The notes under the pieces are model-generated. The model saw only the letters and a list, made by a program, of their open reading frames with translations, had not been told where the DNA came from and ran no database searches. From contig JAJDWR010000025.1 of NCBI GenBank assembly GCA_022825505.1, positions 180,799 to 244,798 of the forward strand: a stretch of DNA of 64,000 nucleotides, given 5' to 3'. A program made the translations under genes and the position numbers. Source of the stretch: Gammaproteobacteria bacterium (GTDB lineage: Bacteria > Pseudomonadota > Gammaproteobacteria > Steroidobacterales > Rariloculaceae). Below, in pieces: positions 46,855 to 55,897 of the stretch. Every line of letters begins with the position of its first letter. Within the stretch, counting starts at the first letter, position 1.

Positions 46855-47897
46855 TTACCAACGAGAGGCAGTACAGGATCACGCGAAAGAAAGCGGCTGA
46901 TTTTGCCCGCGTGATCGAGGAATTCGACGTGGCGTCAACCGAACGTGCCGACGTTCATCCGAGGCTGTTGCGTGCCGAACTGGATGGCTTGCGAAGCCAA
47001 CTTGCCGACCTGCGCGAAGAACTCAAGGAATACGAGGATTTGAAGTCCGCCGATCCGTCCGCCATACCCGTGGGCTCGTTCGAGGAGCTTGCAGACGGTC
47101 TGATAAAAGCCAGAATCGCGTCGGGCCTGAGTCAACGGGCGTTGGCGAATCGTCTGGAAATAAAGGAGCAGCAAGTCCAGCGGTACGAGGCGACGCGCTA
47201 CGGGTCCGCGAGTTACCAGCGACTGTGCGAGGTTGCGCGCGCGCTGGGAATCATGTGGAACCAACATGACTGGAGGCGGGATGAACGGCAACGACATCCC
47301 GGCCAAATGATCGTGCCGGGCGACCGCCATCAGGTGCGGCGCGATTCCGGCAGATGGGTGTTTGTGGACATCGGCTTTTCGCGGGACAAGCGGAGTTGCG
47401 GCATCGTGATCGACGATTCGGAACCGCGTGAGGTCCGCTATGGCGACCTCGTATCCGAGATTGCGCGTGAGATGGAGAAATGCCCGTCTCCACTGAATCT
47501 GCTGATCGAAGCGCCGCTATCCATAGCGTTCAACGCAAACGGAAACCCAACGGGCCGCAAGATCGAGAAACGGGGTACGCAGCATCGTTATTGGTACGAA
47601 CCAGCAGGGGCTGCCGTGTTACTGGCGACCATGCACCTTTTGCGTCGCCTGCATGACGTGCCCTCTTCGAGAGAAGTTCGGCTTTTCGAGGGTTTTGCGT
47701 CCTTCAAGCCGAGGGAAGCACGCTCCTCCCATGCGGACGACGTATTGAATCTGCGAAGTGTTGCTTGGGGCGAGAAGGGAACAATCGTCGATGAAGACGG
47801 GCTGAAGATGAGGGATGATGACATCCTCCAATCGGCGTTCGCCGTGTCGGGAATGGACTTTGGAATTCCCGCCGTGGTTGTATTCGAGGATTTCTGA
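46851..47897 (+). CDS. HTH protein fused to a DUF429/RNase H-like domain
   Basis: 348-residue protein. Residues 1-80 are charged and probably coiled-coil (LRSQLADLREELKEYEDLK). An XRE-type helix-turn-helix spans about 85-140 (IASGLSQRALANRLEIKEQQVQRYE). The C-terminal part (about 160-348) has an order of elements resembling DUF429/RNase H-fold proteins: WVFVDIGFSRDKRSCGIVID, LLIEAPLSI, RLFEGFASFK, SHADDVLNLRSV and MDFGIPAVVVFEDF. I infer a repressor/antitoxin for the DUF6932 protein with an added nuclease-like or nucleotide-binding domain. Translation overlaps with its partner. Confidence 0.72.
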   Translation: MITNERQYRITRKKAADFARVIEEFDVASTERADVHPRLLRAELDGLRSQLADLREELKEYEDLKSADPSAIPVGSFEELADGLIKARIASGLSQRALANRLEIKEQQVQRYEATRYGSASYQRLCEVARALGIMWNQHDWRRDERQRHPGQMIVPGDRHQVRRDSGRWVFVDIGFSRDKRSCGIVIDDSEPREVRYGDLVSEIAREMEKCPSPLNLLIEAPLSIAFNANGNPTGRKIEKRGTQHRYWYEPAGAAVLLATMHLLRRLHDVPSSREVRLFEGFASFKPREARSSHADDVLNLRSVAWGEKGTIVDEDGLKMRDDDILQSAFAVSGMDFGIPAVVVFEDF

Positions 47898-47917
47898 AGT
47901 CACTGACTGGAGAGGCC

Positions 47918-48775
47918 GTGCTCAAGGCTCGCGTTCAACTGATTTTCGGCGCACTGCTGTTTTCGACGGGTGGCGTGGCCATCAAGGCGGCGACGCTGAC
48001 CGGTTGGCAGGTGTCGTGTTTTCGCAGCCTGGTGGGAGGTCTGGTCATACTCCTGCTGATCCCCCGGGCGCGTCAGGGCTGGACGTGGCGATCGCTGGTC
48101 GTGGCCGTTCCGTTCGCCACGACCTTTACGCTGTTCACACTGGCCAACAAGCTGACGACGGCGGCCAATGCGATGTTTCTGCAGGAAACGGCGCCGTTCT
48201 ACGTGCTGTTGCTGGGACCGCTGCTGCTGGGCGAACGCATCGTGCGGCGTGACCTGGCCTTCATGGCGGCCCTGGTGGCGGGGCTGGTGTTGATCCTTGC
48301 TTCCGGCGGCGAGCCGCTGGACACGGCTTCCAACCCGCATTTGGGAAACCTGCTCGGCGCGTGTACGGGCATCTCATGGGCACTCACGCTGACGGGCCTG
48401 CGCTGGCTCGCGTCCCGTTCGGGTTCCGGCAGGGATCAGCCGGAAACGGCGGTGGCGGCAGGCTGTTTTCTCGCCGCCGCGGCCGCCGGATTGTTCATTT
48501 TCCCACTCGGCAACACCAGCAGTCTTGACTGGCTTGCGATCGCCTACCTGGGAATATTCCAGATTGGTCTCGCGTACTTCTTCGTCACCCGGAGCATGAG
48601 GCGGCTGCCGGTGATCGAAACCTCGCTGCTGCTCCTGGCGGAGCCCGCGTTCGCGCCGCTGTGGGCGTGGTTGTTCTTGTCAGAGGTCCCCGGCGCGCTG
48701 GCCATACTCGGCGGGACCGTGATCGTTCTCGCGATAGGCGTCCATTCGCTGCGCCGCAGACCGGTCGCGACGTAG
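47918..48775 (+). CDS. EamA/DMT-family transporter
   Basis: 285-residue inner-membrane exporter with ten helices in two EamA repeats (FGALLFSTGGVAIKA, and LGIFQIGLAYFFVTRSMRRL with LLLLAEPAFAPLWAWLFLSE in the second). It probably exports an amino acid, nucleotide or other metabolite; the substrate cannot be read. GTG start; an AGAGG precedes it. It follows the HTH gene by 20 bases but is unlikely to be related in function. Confidence 0.92.
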   Translation: MLKARVQLIFGALLFSTGGVAIKAATLTGWQVSCFRSLVGGLVILLLIPRARQGWTWRSLVVAVPFATTFTLFTLANKLTTAANAMFLQETAPFYVLLLGPLLLGERIVRRDLAFMAALVAGLVLILASGGEPLDTASNPHLGNLLGACTGISWALTLTGLRWLASRSGSGRDQPETAVAAGCFLAAAAAGLFIFPLGNTSSLDWLAIAYLGIFQIGLAYFFVTRSMRRLPVIETSLLLLAEPAFAPLWAWLFLSEVPGALAILGGTVIVLAIGVHSLRRRPVAT

Positions 48776-48789
48776 CCCCCTGCACTCGA

Positions 48790-48832
48790 GGACTGGAAGG
48801 TGCCCTGCCAGGACCGGAAGGTACGCTGCCCA
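48790..48832. repeat. Short imperfect tandem repeat after the EamA gene
   Basis: Two 21-22-base units, each with GGAA, GGT and CTGCC in order (GGACTGGAAGGTGCCCTGCC and GGACCGGAAGGTACGCTGCC). It lies between convergent genes and has no known function. Confidence 0.4.
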
Positions 48833-48905
48833 GACAGGCCCGCCGCGATTTGACCTTGTCCTTTTGCGGACGGGCCGCCGTCAGCCCGCCGATTTGCCCG
48901 GACGG

Positions 48906-49976
48906 CTACTCCAGGAACGCGTCCTTCAGCTCTACGCATGCATACGGTTCAAAAGGAACATCCGACGGGAAGACCGTGTCCTGGCCGGTGTAGGTTCCTG
49001 TGAAGTAACGCGGATCTTCCGCGGTGTAGCTTCGAGTGAGCCCCTGGGTCTCGGCGTCGTAGGTGAAGCGTTCCACGACATGCAGGTCTTCGCTGTGCGG
49101 GACGAGCCCGCCCGGGCCGGCGACGATGAACCCTGCCTCGAACCCGATCGTGTCGACGATCAGCGCGCCATTCTCCCAGCGCCCGATGGAGTGGCCGGCA
49201 CGGCTGGGAACGATATCTTCGGGATGTTCATCCAAATTCATGCCGATCGTACGGACGATGTCCATGAACCCATACCTGAGCGTGATTTCCTCGTCCGTCT
49301 GGACGATCTCGTTGACGTGCCGATCGAACTCCCAGTCGAACAGGATGTTGACCGCCATGCAATGGAAGCGCGGATTGTTCTCCTGATGGGTCAGCCCTGC
49401 GATGGCTTCCCGGCCGGCGTCCGTCATCTCGAGCGCAGGCCCGCCGCCGCCCATTCCCGCCCCCATGGCAGGGGCTCCCATGGCCGGGGCCATTCCGCCG
49501 CCGGTAGCGCCGCCCTGGGGGTTGCGCTGCGGCGCGGCCCACGTGCCCGATAGCTCAAGCCGGCCCGCGACGAGCCGGTCTGCCGAGCCGGTGGGCGCGT
49601 CGAGTACCCGGCGTTGGTCATAGCGCTGCAGCACGCTGCCGTCAGCAAGAACGACGGACCGCAACGCGCAGGCGTGGGGCTCAAGTCTGCCCTGACTCCC
49701 GGTAACCGTGATCGTCTCGCCGATCGGGAACAGGTCTTCGGTCCAGCCGGCACGCCGCAGGAGGGAGCCCGCCTGCAACTCGCAGCGCCACGGCGTGACC
49801 GTGCCGTCGGATTCGGTGGCGTCGAAATAGATGTATCCGTGCGGATTGACGAAACGGACTTCGGTCACGGCGCCGGTGACCTCGACCTGCTGCGAAGCAT
49901 CGAACTGCCCCGGGCCATGATGTGCGTTCGCGGCAAAAGGCATGATCGAAAAAATCAGGTAGTGATGGAAGCGCAT
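48906..49976 (-). CDS. Exported DUF6152 protein, copy 3
   Basis: 356-residue paralogue of the 14958 protein. AGGAGA precedes the ATG. The signal peptide is short (18 residues, MRFHHYLIFSIMPFAANA), and cleavage leaves His19-His20 (HHGPGQF) at the mature N-terminus. The OB-like domain (VTEVRFVNPHGYIYFDA, LQAGSLLRRAGW), the Gly/Met linker (GGGMAPAMGAPAMGAGMGGG) and the domain with HCMAVNILFDWEF and VVDTIGFEAG... type motifs follow in the same order as in copy 1. The C-terminal PFEPYACVELKD is also shared. It is divergent from the metallo-beta-lactamase-fold gene. Confidence 0.87.
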   Translation of the reverse strand: MRFHHYLIFSIMPFAANAHHGPGQFDASQQVEVTGAVTEVRFVNPHGYIYFDATESDGTVTPWRCELQAGSLLRRAGWTEDLFPIGETITVTGSQGRLEPHACALRSVVLADGSVLQRYDQRRVLDAPTGSADRLVAGRLELSGTWAAPQRNPQGGATGGGMAPAMGAPAMGAGMGGGGPALEMTDAGREAIAGLTHQENNPRFHCMAVNILFDWEFDRHVNEIVQTDEEITLRYGFMDIVRTIGMNLDEHPEDIVPSRAGHSIGRWENGALIVDTIGFEAGFIVAGPGGLVPHSEDLHVVERFTYDAETQGLTRSYTAEDPRYFTGTYTGQDTVFPSDVPFEPYACVELKDAFLE

Positions 49977-50172
49977 GCTGATCTCCTGACGAGGTATTTC
50001 TGGCGAAAGTACGAGTTCTGTTGCTCGCGTCCGGACTTGTCCCCGGATAATCTTCTCACAACGACCGCCCGCCTGCCGAGCGTGTATCGGTGCGAATGGC
50101 CAGTGCGTACGCGAGCCGAATTCAAATAAGATAGTTACACGATGCGGGCCATTCCCAAACCCGGAGGCTGAA

Positions 50173-51789
50173 ATGAGATTCAGAAACCCGATTGCCCTGC
50201 TGGGGCTCCTGCCGTTGGCGGCAACCCATTCGCTGGGTCAGGAAATTCCTCCGGGCTTTCTGGATCCCGAGCCCATTCTGCAGGCGGCCGAGGCGGCCAT
50301 CGGTACCGAGAACCTGCGCTGCGTGACGCTCTCCGGGTCAGGCTACAGCGGCCTAGTCGGGCAGCAGCGTCTCAACGGTTACAACGTCGACTGGCCCCGC
50401 GGCGAGCTGAACAACTACACCCGGATGATGAACTGGGAGACGGGCGTCATGTTGGAGACGTTCGACCGGCCCCCCGGACAGAATCCCGCGTCCTGGAAGT
50501 ACGGCCTGGGATGGCTCGGCGGGACCCCCGTCCAGCAGCATTCCCGGCAACGGTTCATGGTCAACGGCGAGTACGGCTGGCACCAGGATGGCCCCGAAGG
50601 CGAGCCGGTGGCCGCCAGGCCCGAAGATGCGGCGAACTGGCAACTGGACATGTGGCTCAATCCGCACGGTTTCCTGAAGGCGGCGCGAATGCCGGGCGCC
50701 AATCCCGTCGCCACCTGGCGTTGGGAGCTGGGCGAAATGGGGCGCGACGGTCCCACGACGACGCCGGAAAGGGTCAGGATCGTCTCCATCACGGTTCTCG
50801 GCAAGTACCGGGTCGATGCGACGGTGAACAGCGAAGACCTGCTCCAGCGCATCCACACTTGGGTACCCGATCCGGTGCTTGGTGACTTCAATTACGAACA
50901 CGAATTCTTCAACGACAGCTACGCAGACCTGGGCGACGGCATCCGGTTCCCGATCCGCTGGCATTCCCATCAGGGCTGGGACGACAACTATCAGGCCCAG
51001 AGCATCAACGCCGGACACAATGCCTTCGGTGGAGTGTTCGACGACATCCGGGCGAATCAATGCCCGGACTCGGTCACGGTCCCGGACTCGGTGCGCGAGG
51101 CTGAATTTGCGGTGACCGTCGAGTCCGAAGAGATCGCGGACGGCGTGTATCTGCTGGGCGGTTCGTCGCACAACAGTGTCGCCGTGGAGTTCGAGGACTT
51201 CATCGCGGTCGTCGAGGCGCCGGTGAGCGAACAGCGCAGCCTGGCGGTCATCGACGAGGTGGTCGGGCTCATCCCCGGCAAACCGATCCGCTTCCTGGTC
51301 AATACCCACCAGCACCACGATCACATCGGCGGCCTGCGCACCTACATGCACATCGGGGCGACCATCGTCACGCACAGGCTGAACTACGACTTCTACACGC
51401 GTGACGTGCTCAACTACGCTCCGCGCACGCTGCTTCCTGACATGGTTTCGCTGTGGCCCCCCACCGAGCTGGCGGAAGGCTACTACTACGAGCGCTACAC
51501 GGAGAACTACGTCATCAGCGACGGCGAGCGCAACCTGAATCTCTACTACGTGCACCCGCTCGCGCATGTGGACGGCATGACGATCGCGTTCCTGCCCGGC
51601 GAGGGCATTCTCGTGGAGGCGGACCTGTTCGACACGCACGTGCCGCCGCCGTCCGAAGCCACCGCTGCCAATCGCAGCCTGCATAACCAGGTCGCACGGT
51701 TGGGACTGGACGTGTCGACGATCGTGCCCATCCACGGCCGGCCCGCCGCGTGGAGCGACTTTCTGGAGATCCCGGGCTTGGCTGAGTAG
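50173..51789 (+). CDS. Exported metallo-beta-lactamase-fold hydrolase
   Basis: 538-residue protein with a signal peptide ending near SLGQE. Residues about 25-300 form a non-catalytic N-terminal region of unknown type; residues about 310-538 are the MBL fold with the zinc motif HQHHDHIGG near residue 379, and later His/Asp ligands in HPLAHVDGM, EADLFDTH and PIHG. The family hydrolyses esters, thioesters or lactams; the substrate is unknown. GGAGG precedes the ATG. It is divergent from the third DUF6152 gene and convergent with the amidohydrolase. Confidence 0.88.
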   Translation: MRFRNPIALLGLLPLAATHSLGQEIPPGFLDPEPILQAAEAAIGTENLRCVTLSGSGYSGLVGQQRLNGYNVDWPRGELNNYTRMMNWETGVMLETFDRPPGQNPASWKYGLGWLGGTPVQQHSRQRFMVNGEYGWHQDGPEGEPVAARPEDAANWQLDMWLNPHGFLKAARMPGANPVATWRWELGEMGRDGPTTTPERVRIVSITVLGKYRVDATVNSEDLLQRIHTWVPDPVLGDFNYEHEFFNDSYADLGDGIRFPIRWHSHQGWDDNYQAQSINAGHNAFGGVFDDIRANQCPDSVTVPDSVREAEFAVTVESEEIADGVYLLGGSSHNSVAVEFEDFIAVVEAPVSEQRSLAVIDEVVGLIPGKPIRFLVNTHQHHDHIGGLRTYMHIGATIVTHRLNYDFYTRDVLNYAPRTLLPDMVSLWPPTELAEGYYYERYTENYVISDGERNLNLYYVHPLAHVDGMTIAFLPGEGILVEADLFDTHVPPPSEATAANRSLHNQVARLGLDVSTIVPIHGRPAAWSDFLEIPGLAE

Positions 51790-51871
51790 CGCCTGTTGAC
51801 GCCAACCGAGGCAACGCCGCAGACTCGCGATTGACTGGCAGCAACCTGTCGGGGCAGGGGTCCCGGCCGTG

Positions 51872-53653
51872 TCAGAGCGACCCGTCGGAATAGACGATTT
51901 CCCCGTCTACGATGGTGAGGACCGCCCGGGTTTCCCTGATTTGGCGGGTGTCGGCCTCGAAGGGATTCCGGTTCAGAATGACCAGATCGGCCAGGAAGCC
52001 GGCCTTGAGCTGACCGCGTTCATGCTCCTCCCTGGTGAACCACGCTGCACCTCGCGTGAATCCACGCAGCCCCTCCATCAGGGTGATCTGCTGGGGGCCG
52101 CGGCCCAATGAATCCGCGGTGAGGATGTCTTCGCCGCGATAGTTCTCGCCAGTGACCATGAACTGCAGGATAGTCCAAGGATTGCCGGGACCCGCGAACA
52201 TGCCGTCCGCGCCGAATCCGAAGTTGAGGTTCGGCGTGTCCACCGCGGCCCGATACGGCGGACCGGAGTACTGCCACCCCGGAAACAGGAAGCGAACCGC
52301 CTGAATTCCGGCGCCGACACCCAGCCCAGCCAGGTTCGCCAGATCCGCCGCCGTGGCATCGTTCAGGTGCTCCAGAGAAGCATGCCGGTCGGCGAGTGAT
52401 CCGATTCGGCAAGGATCGTCGCGACTTACCGCCCGCCTGATGCCCTCGATCACCTGGGCAATCTGGCCGGCTTCGGCGTGCTGGTGGAACGACCAGTCCG
52501 GTCGCCGCAGGAGAAAAATCACAGCCTCCTCGATGGAATCGGCCGTCGGCGCGGCGAGAAATTCGCCCAGTCCCATGTTGCGGAAATAGGGGCCGCCGAC
52601 GCGACTCAGATGGAATCCCTCGCCAGGGATTTCCTCGGGGCCGGCGCATTCCATTGTCGCCGCGAGGGGGGCGGCGCTGAGCAGGTTCCGCAGCGCGGCA
52701 ACCCCACTCTGGCCGTCGACCCCAGGGGCGCCCGCCGGCCGAATCTGGTAGCGGTTTCGAACTGTGAGTTGTCCACGGCGGGCCAGTTCAAGCAGCGGCA
52801 TGAAGTCCTGTGTCTGGCGAAATCCGCTGCCCCCGGCATCGCCCACACCGACCAGTCCGATGCCATGCGACCAGCGCACCAAGTCGAGGGTGCTGCGCGT
52901 CTGCTCTTCCAGCGTGTTGTTCGCCCGCGTCCATTCGTATACCTGCTGGTTCAGGTCATTGCTCAACGAGCCGTCAGCGGGAATTTCGGCGACCGGCGGC
53001 ACGGCGGGCGACAGACCATTGAAGAAATTGATGGCGCTGGAGTTCATCTGTCCCGGACCGGTGAAGGTGGCTCGGTTGAAGTCTTCCGGACCCGCCCCCA
53101 CGGGAGTCGGCGTGAATCTCTGGGAGAACAGGACCGCGTGGTCTGGAGCCCACTCATCGAGTTCCTGCCGGGTGGGGTACCGCCCGGACAGTGGATCGTC
53201 GGGGTCCTCAAGAAACTGCAGATGATTGTGGCGGCCGAACAGGGCGATCCATTCGCCCTCCGGCACTTCCGCGGTCCGTGCCCGGATTGCGGCTTCCAGG
53301 TCCTGCAGCGTGAACGCGTTTTCGCCGCGATGCAGTGCGTATCCCCAGGTGATCGCGCTGCGGTTCCAATGCAGATGCTGATCGATGAGTCCCGGGATCA
53401 CGATAGCCCCCCGGGCGTCGATGACGGTGATCCCGCCGTCGGTCGATTCCGCCTGGTCGGCGCCGTCCGCAGCATCCGCTCCCACGGAGACGATTCGATT
53501 GCCCCCGATCAGCAACGTATCCGCCGTCGGATTTTCGTCGTCCATGGTGACGACGTTGGCATTGACGATCCTGATGTCGTCAGCGTAAAGGCCCTGCGCG
53601 CAGAGTACGGTCAGCAAGGCAACCGCGGCAATCAGTACTTTCTGCGGCCCCAT
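51872..53653 (-). CDS. Exported YtcJ-like amidohydrolase
   Basis: 593-residue metal-dependent hydrolase with a signal peptide (MGPQKVLIAAVALLTVLC, ending near LYADD). Metal motifs are GLIDQHLHWNRSA, SFHQHAEAG and GFGADGMF; the C-terminal ADLVILNRNPFEAD is typical of the superfamily. The ATG at 53653 has AAGGAA upstream, which lies in the 3' end of the GFA fragment; the longer frame is not used. It is the second amidohydrolase of the window that has a DUF6152 gene nearby. Confidence 0.9.
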   Translation of the reverse strand: MGPQKVLIAAVALLTVLCAQGLYADDIRIVNANVVTMDDENPTADTLLIGGNRIVSVGADAADGADQAESTDGGITVIDARGAIVIPGLIDQHLHWNRSAITWGYALHRGENAFTLQDLEAAIRARTAEVPEGEWIALFGRHNHLQFLEDPDDPLSGRYPTRQELDEWAPDHAVLFSQRFTPTPVGAGPEDFNRATFTGPGQMNSSAINFFNGLSPAVPPVAEIPADGSLSNDLNQQVYEWTRANNTLEEQTRSTLDLVRWSHGIGLVGVGDAGGSGFRQTQDFMPLLELARRGQLTVRNRYQIRPAGAPGVDGQSGVAALRNLLSAAPLAATMECAGPEEIPGEGFHLSRVGGPYFRNMGLGEFLAAPTADSIEEAVIFLLRRPDWSFHQHAEAGQIAQVIEGIRRAVSRDDPCRIGSLADRHASLEHLNDATAADLANLAGLGVGAGIQAVRFLFPGWQYSGPPYRAAVDTPNLNFGFGADGMFAGPGNPWTILQFMVTGENYRGEDILTADSLGRGPQQITLMEGLRGFTRGAAWFTREEHERGQLKAGFLADLVILNRNPFEADTRQIRETRAVLTIVDGEIVYSDGSL

Positions 53654-53655
53654 CG

Positions 53656-53799
53656 TTACAGGTTCCTTTTGATGGCGTAGCCGCCGCTGCCGGCGGTCTT
53701 GCGGCAGATCGAGCAGTAGCAGAGATTGAACGGATAGGGGTGGGCGGAGCGCACCGAGAAACGCACCGCGCGGCAGTGGCAGGATCCCTCCAACAGCAT
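53656..53799 (-). pseudogene. Truncated GFA-family (glutathione-dependent formaldehyde-activating-like) gene
   Basis: 47 codons read MLLEGSCHCRAVRFSV, ending NLCYCSICRKTAGSGGYAIK plus RNL and a stop. This is the N-terminal zinc-binding third of a GFA protein (CxC ... CxxC motifs), which normally has about 120-140 residues. The stop is three bases before the amidohydrolase ATG, so the remaining two thirds were lost, and the fragment's end now supplies the ribosome-binding site of that gene. It overlaps nothing else real on this strand. Confidence 0.75.
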
Positions 53800-53919
53800 C
53801 GCCCTCTCTCCGGTGTCGTAACCTTGCGCGCATTGTATCCTCTTGCCGCAACCCTTCCGGCAATGTCCACAGGTGGCGATTCCGGTATCATCCGCCGCCT
53901 ATCCGTACGGAGACGCTCC

Positions 53920-55071
53920 ATGGGCTTCTCGACCAGACAGATTCACGCGGGTGTCGAGCCGGACGCGGAGACCGGTTCGATTCTTACGCCGATCTACCAG
54001 TCGACGACCTTCGTTCAGCCGTCCGTGGACGACTACCTGTCCAAGGGTTATTCCTATTCCCGCAGCGGCAATCCCACGGTGCGGGCGCTGGAACGCAAGC
54101 TGGCCGTGCTGGAGGACGGGTTTGATTGCACCTGTTATGCGACCGGTATGGCCGCCATCCAGGTGGTCTTTCAGGCCTGCCTCAACGCCGGCGATCATGC
54201 CATCGTTTCCGATGTCGCCTACGGCGGCACGTATCGCCTCAGTACCAAGGTCTTTGCGCGATTCGGCGTGGAGTTCAGCTTCGTGAACACGGCGGACGCC
54301 GCCGAGGTGGAAGCGGCGGTGAAGCCGAATACGGGACTGATTCTCACCGAGACGCCCGCCAATCCGAACCTGAAGCTCACCGACATCGAGGCGATATCGG
54401 AGATCGCCCGGGCCCGGAATATCCCCCACGCGGTGGACAACACGTTTCTGACGCCGTTCTACCAGCGGCCGCTGGAACTGGGCGCGGACATTTCGATTCA
54501 CAGCACCACCAAGTACTTCGACGGCCACAATGCCACCGTGGGCGGCGCGGTGATTGCCGCCACCGAAGAACTGGACGAATCCATCCGGTTCATCCAGAAC
54601 GCCAGCGGGGTGATCATGTCGCCGTGGGTGGCCTGGTTGACGCTCCAGGGCATCAAGACGCTGTCCATTCGCATGGAGCGGCAATCGGCCAACGCGCTCG
54701 CCATTGCGAAATTCCTGGAGGCGCACCCTAAGGTCACTCAGGTCGCCTATCCGGGCCTGCCGTCGTTCGCCCAGCACGAACTGGCCGGGCGCCAGGCGAC
54801 CGGATTCGGCGCCATGCTCTGGTTCGAGGTTCAGGGCGGCGTCAGCGCCGGCAAGCGGCTCATGGACTCGGTGCGCCTGTGTACCCTGGCGGAAAACCTT
54901 GGGTCCGTGGAGACGCTCGTCACGCACCCCGTGACCATGACCCACGCCGACGTGGAGAAGGCCGAACGGGAGCGGGTCGGGATCAGCGACGGTCTGGTGC
55001 GCCTTTCCGTGGGCCTGGAGGATGTGGAAGACTTGATTGACGACCTCAGTCAGGCGCTGGAACGCGTATAG
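53920..55071 (+). CDS. Trans-sulfuration PLP enzyme (cystathionine gamma-lyase/synthase group)
   Basis: 383-residue Cys/Met metabolism PLP-dependent enzyme. Motifs: STRQIHAGVEPDAETGSILTP, SYSRSGNPTVRALE, TGMAAIQVV, AVDNTFLTP with Asp173, and the PLP-binding Lys198 in SIHSTTKYFDGHN. It could make or split cystathionine or use O-acylhomoserine with sulfide; the exact reaction cannot be told from the sequence. The ATG at 53920 is the only start close to the conserved N-terminus. Nine bases separate it from the MOSC gene. Confidence 0.93.
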   Translation: MGFSTRQIHAGVEPDAETGSILTPIYQSTTFVQPSVDDYLSKGYSYSRSGNPTVRALERKLAVLEDGFDCTCYATGMAAIQVVFQACLNAGDHAIVSDVAYGGTYRLSTKVFARFGVEFSFVNTADAAEVEAAVKPNTGLILTETPANPNLKLTDIEAISEIARARNIPHAVDNTFLTPFYQRPLELGADISIHSTTKYFDGHNATVGGAVIAATEELDESIRFIQNASGVIMSPWVAWLTLQGIKTLSIRMERQSANALAIAKFLEAHPKVTQVAYPGLPSFAQHELAGRQATGFGAMLWFEVQGGVSAGKRLMDSVRLCTLAENLGSVETLVTHPVTMTHADVEKAERERVGISDGLVRLSVGLEDVEDLIDDLSQALERV

Positions 55072-55080
55072 GGAGCGGCC

Positions 55081-55875
55081 ATGCACCTGGCCGAGATCAG
55101 GCTGTATCCCATCAAGTCCTGCGGCGGCATCTCCGTTGCTGACGCAGTCCTTGAGGAACGGGGCCTCCGCGGTGATCGGCGCTACATGCTGGTGGACGAG
55201 CGCGGCCGGTTTCTCACCCAGCGCGAGCACCCGCAAATGGCGAGGATCCGGGTTCGGGAATCCAACGGCGGTTGGGCCGTGGACGCGCCGGGGCAGGAAA
55301 CGCTGCTGTTGCCCGCCAGTCTGCCGTCGGGCCCGCAGCGAACCGCCACCGTTTGGCGCGATACGCTGGAACTCACCGAGGCGGATGCCGCCGTCAACGG
55401 TTGGTTCAGTACAGCGCTGGATTTGCCGTGCCGGCTGGTTAACCTGTCCGACGGACACGTGCGGCGGCTCAGGCCCGGGCGCGGCAAGGACACGGACCAG
55501 GTGAGTCTCGCCGACGGCGCTCCGGTACTGTTGACCGCCACGGCGTCGCTCGCACAACTCAACGAGCGGTTACCGAGGCCCGTTGGAATGGTGAACTTTC
55601 GTCCCAATCTGGTTGCTGAAACGGTTGTCCCCTTCGAGGAAGACCGGTGGGGGCGAATCCGGGTCGGAGAGTCCGAGTTGGACGTGGCGTGGGCCTGCAC
55701 GCGCTGTGTGCTGACTACAGTCGATCCCGCGACGGCCACCAAGGACCCGGACGGCGAACCGATCCGCACCCTGAAGACGTTTCGCCGCGGTCCGGAAGGC
55801 GTGATGTTCGGGCAAAACCTGATTCCTCGCCGGCTGGGCACGGTGAGGGTCGGCGATCCCATCGATATACTCTGA
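55081..55875 (+). CDS. YcbX-like MOSC-domain molybdoprotein
   Basis: 264 residues: MOSC N-terminal beta-barrel (LAEIRLYPIKSCGGIS) then the MOSC domain with RPNLVAETVVPFEEDRW and CTRCVLTTVDP, whose Cys would bind molybdenum cofactor. The family (YcbX, mARC) reduces N-hydroxylated compounds. Unlike E. coli YcbX it lacks a C-terminal 2Fe-2S ferredoxin domain, so an external reductase is needed. It sits in the middle of two trans-sulfuration genes. Confidence 0.92.
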   Translation: MHLAEIRLYPIKSCGGISVADAVLEERGLRGDRRYMLVDERGRFLTQREHPQMARIRVRESNGGWAVDAPGQETLLLPASLPSGPQRTATVWRDTLELTEADAAVNGWFSTALDLPCRLVNLSDGHVRRLRPGRGKDTDQVSLADGAPVLLTATASLAQLNERLPRPVGMVNFRPNLVAETVVPFEEDRWGRIRVGESELDVAWACTRCVLTTVDPATATKDPDGEPIRTLKTFRRGPEGVMFGQNLIPRRLGTVRVGDPIDIL

Positions 55876-55897
55876 GGGGTCAAGAGGACCTGTCGAC

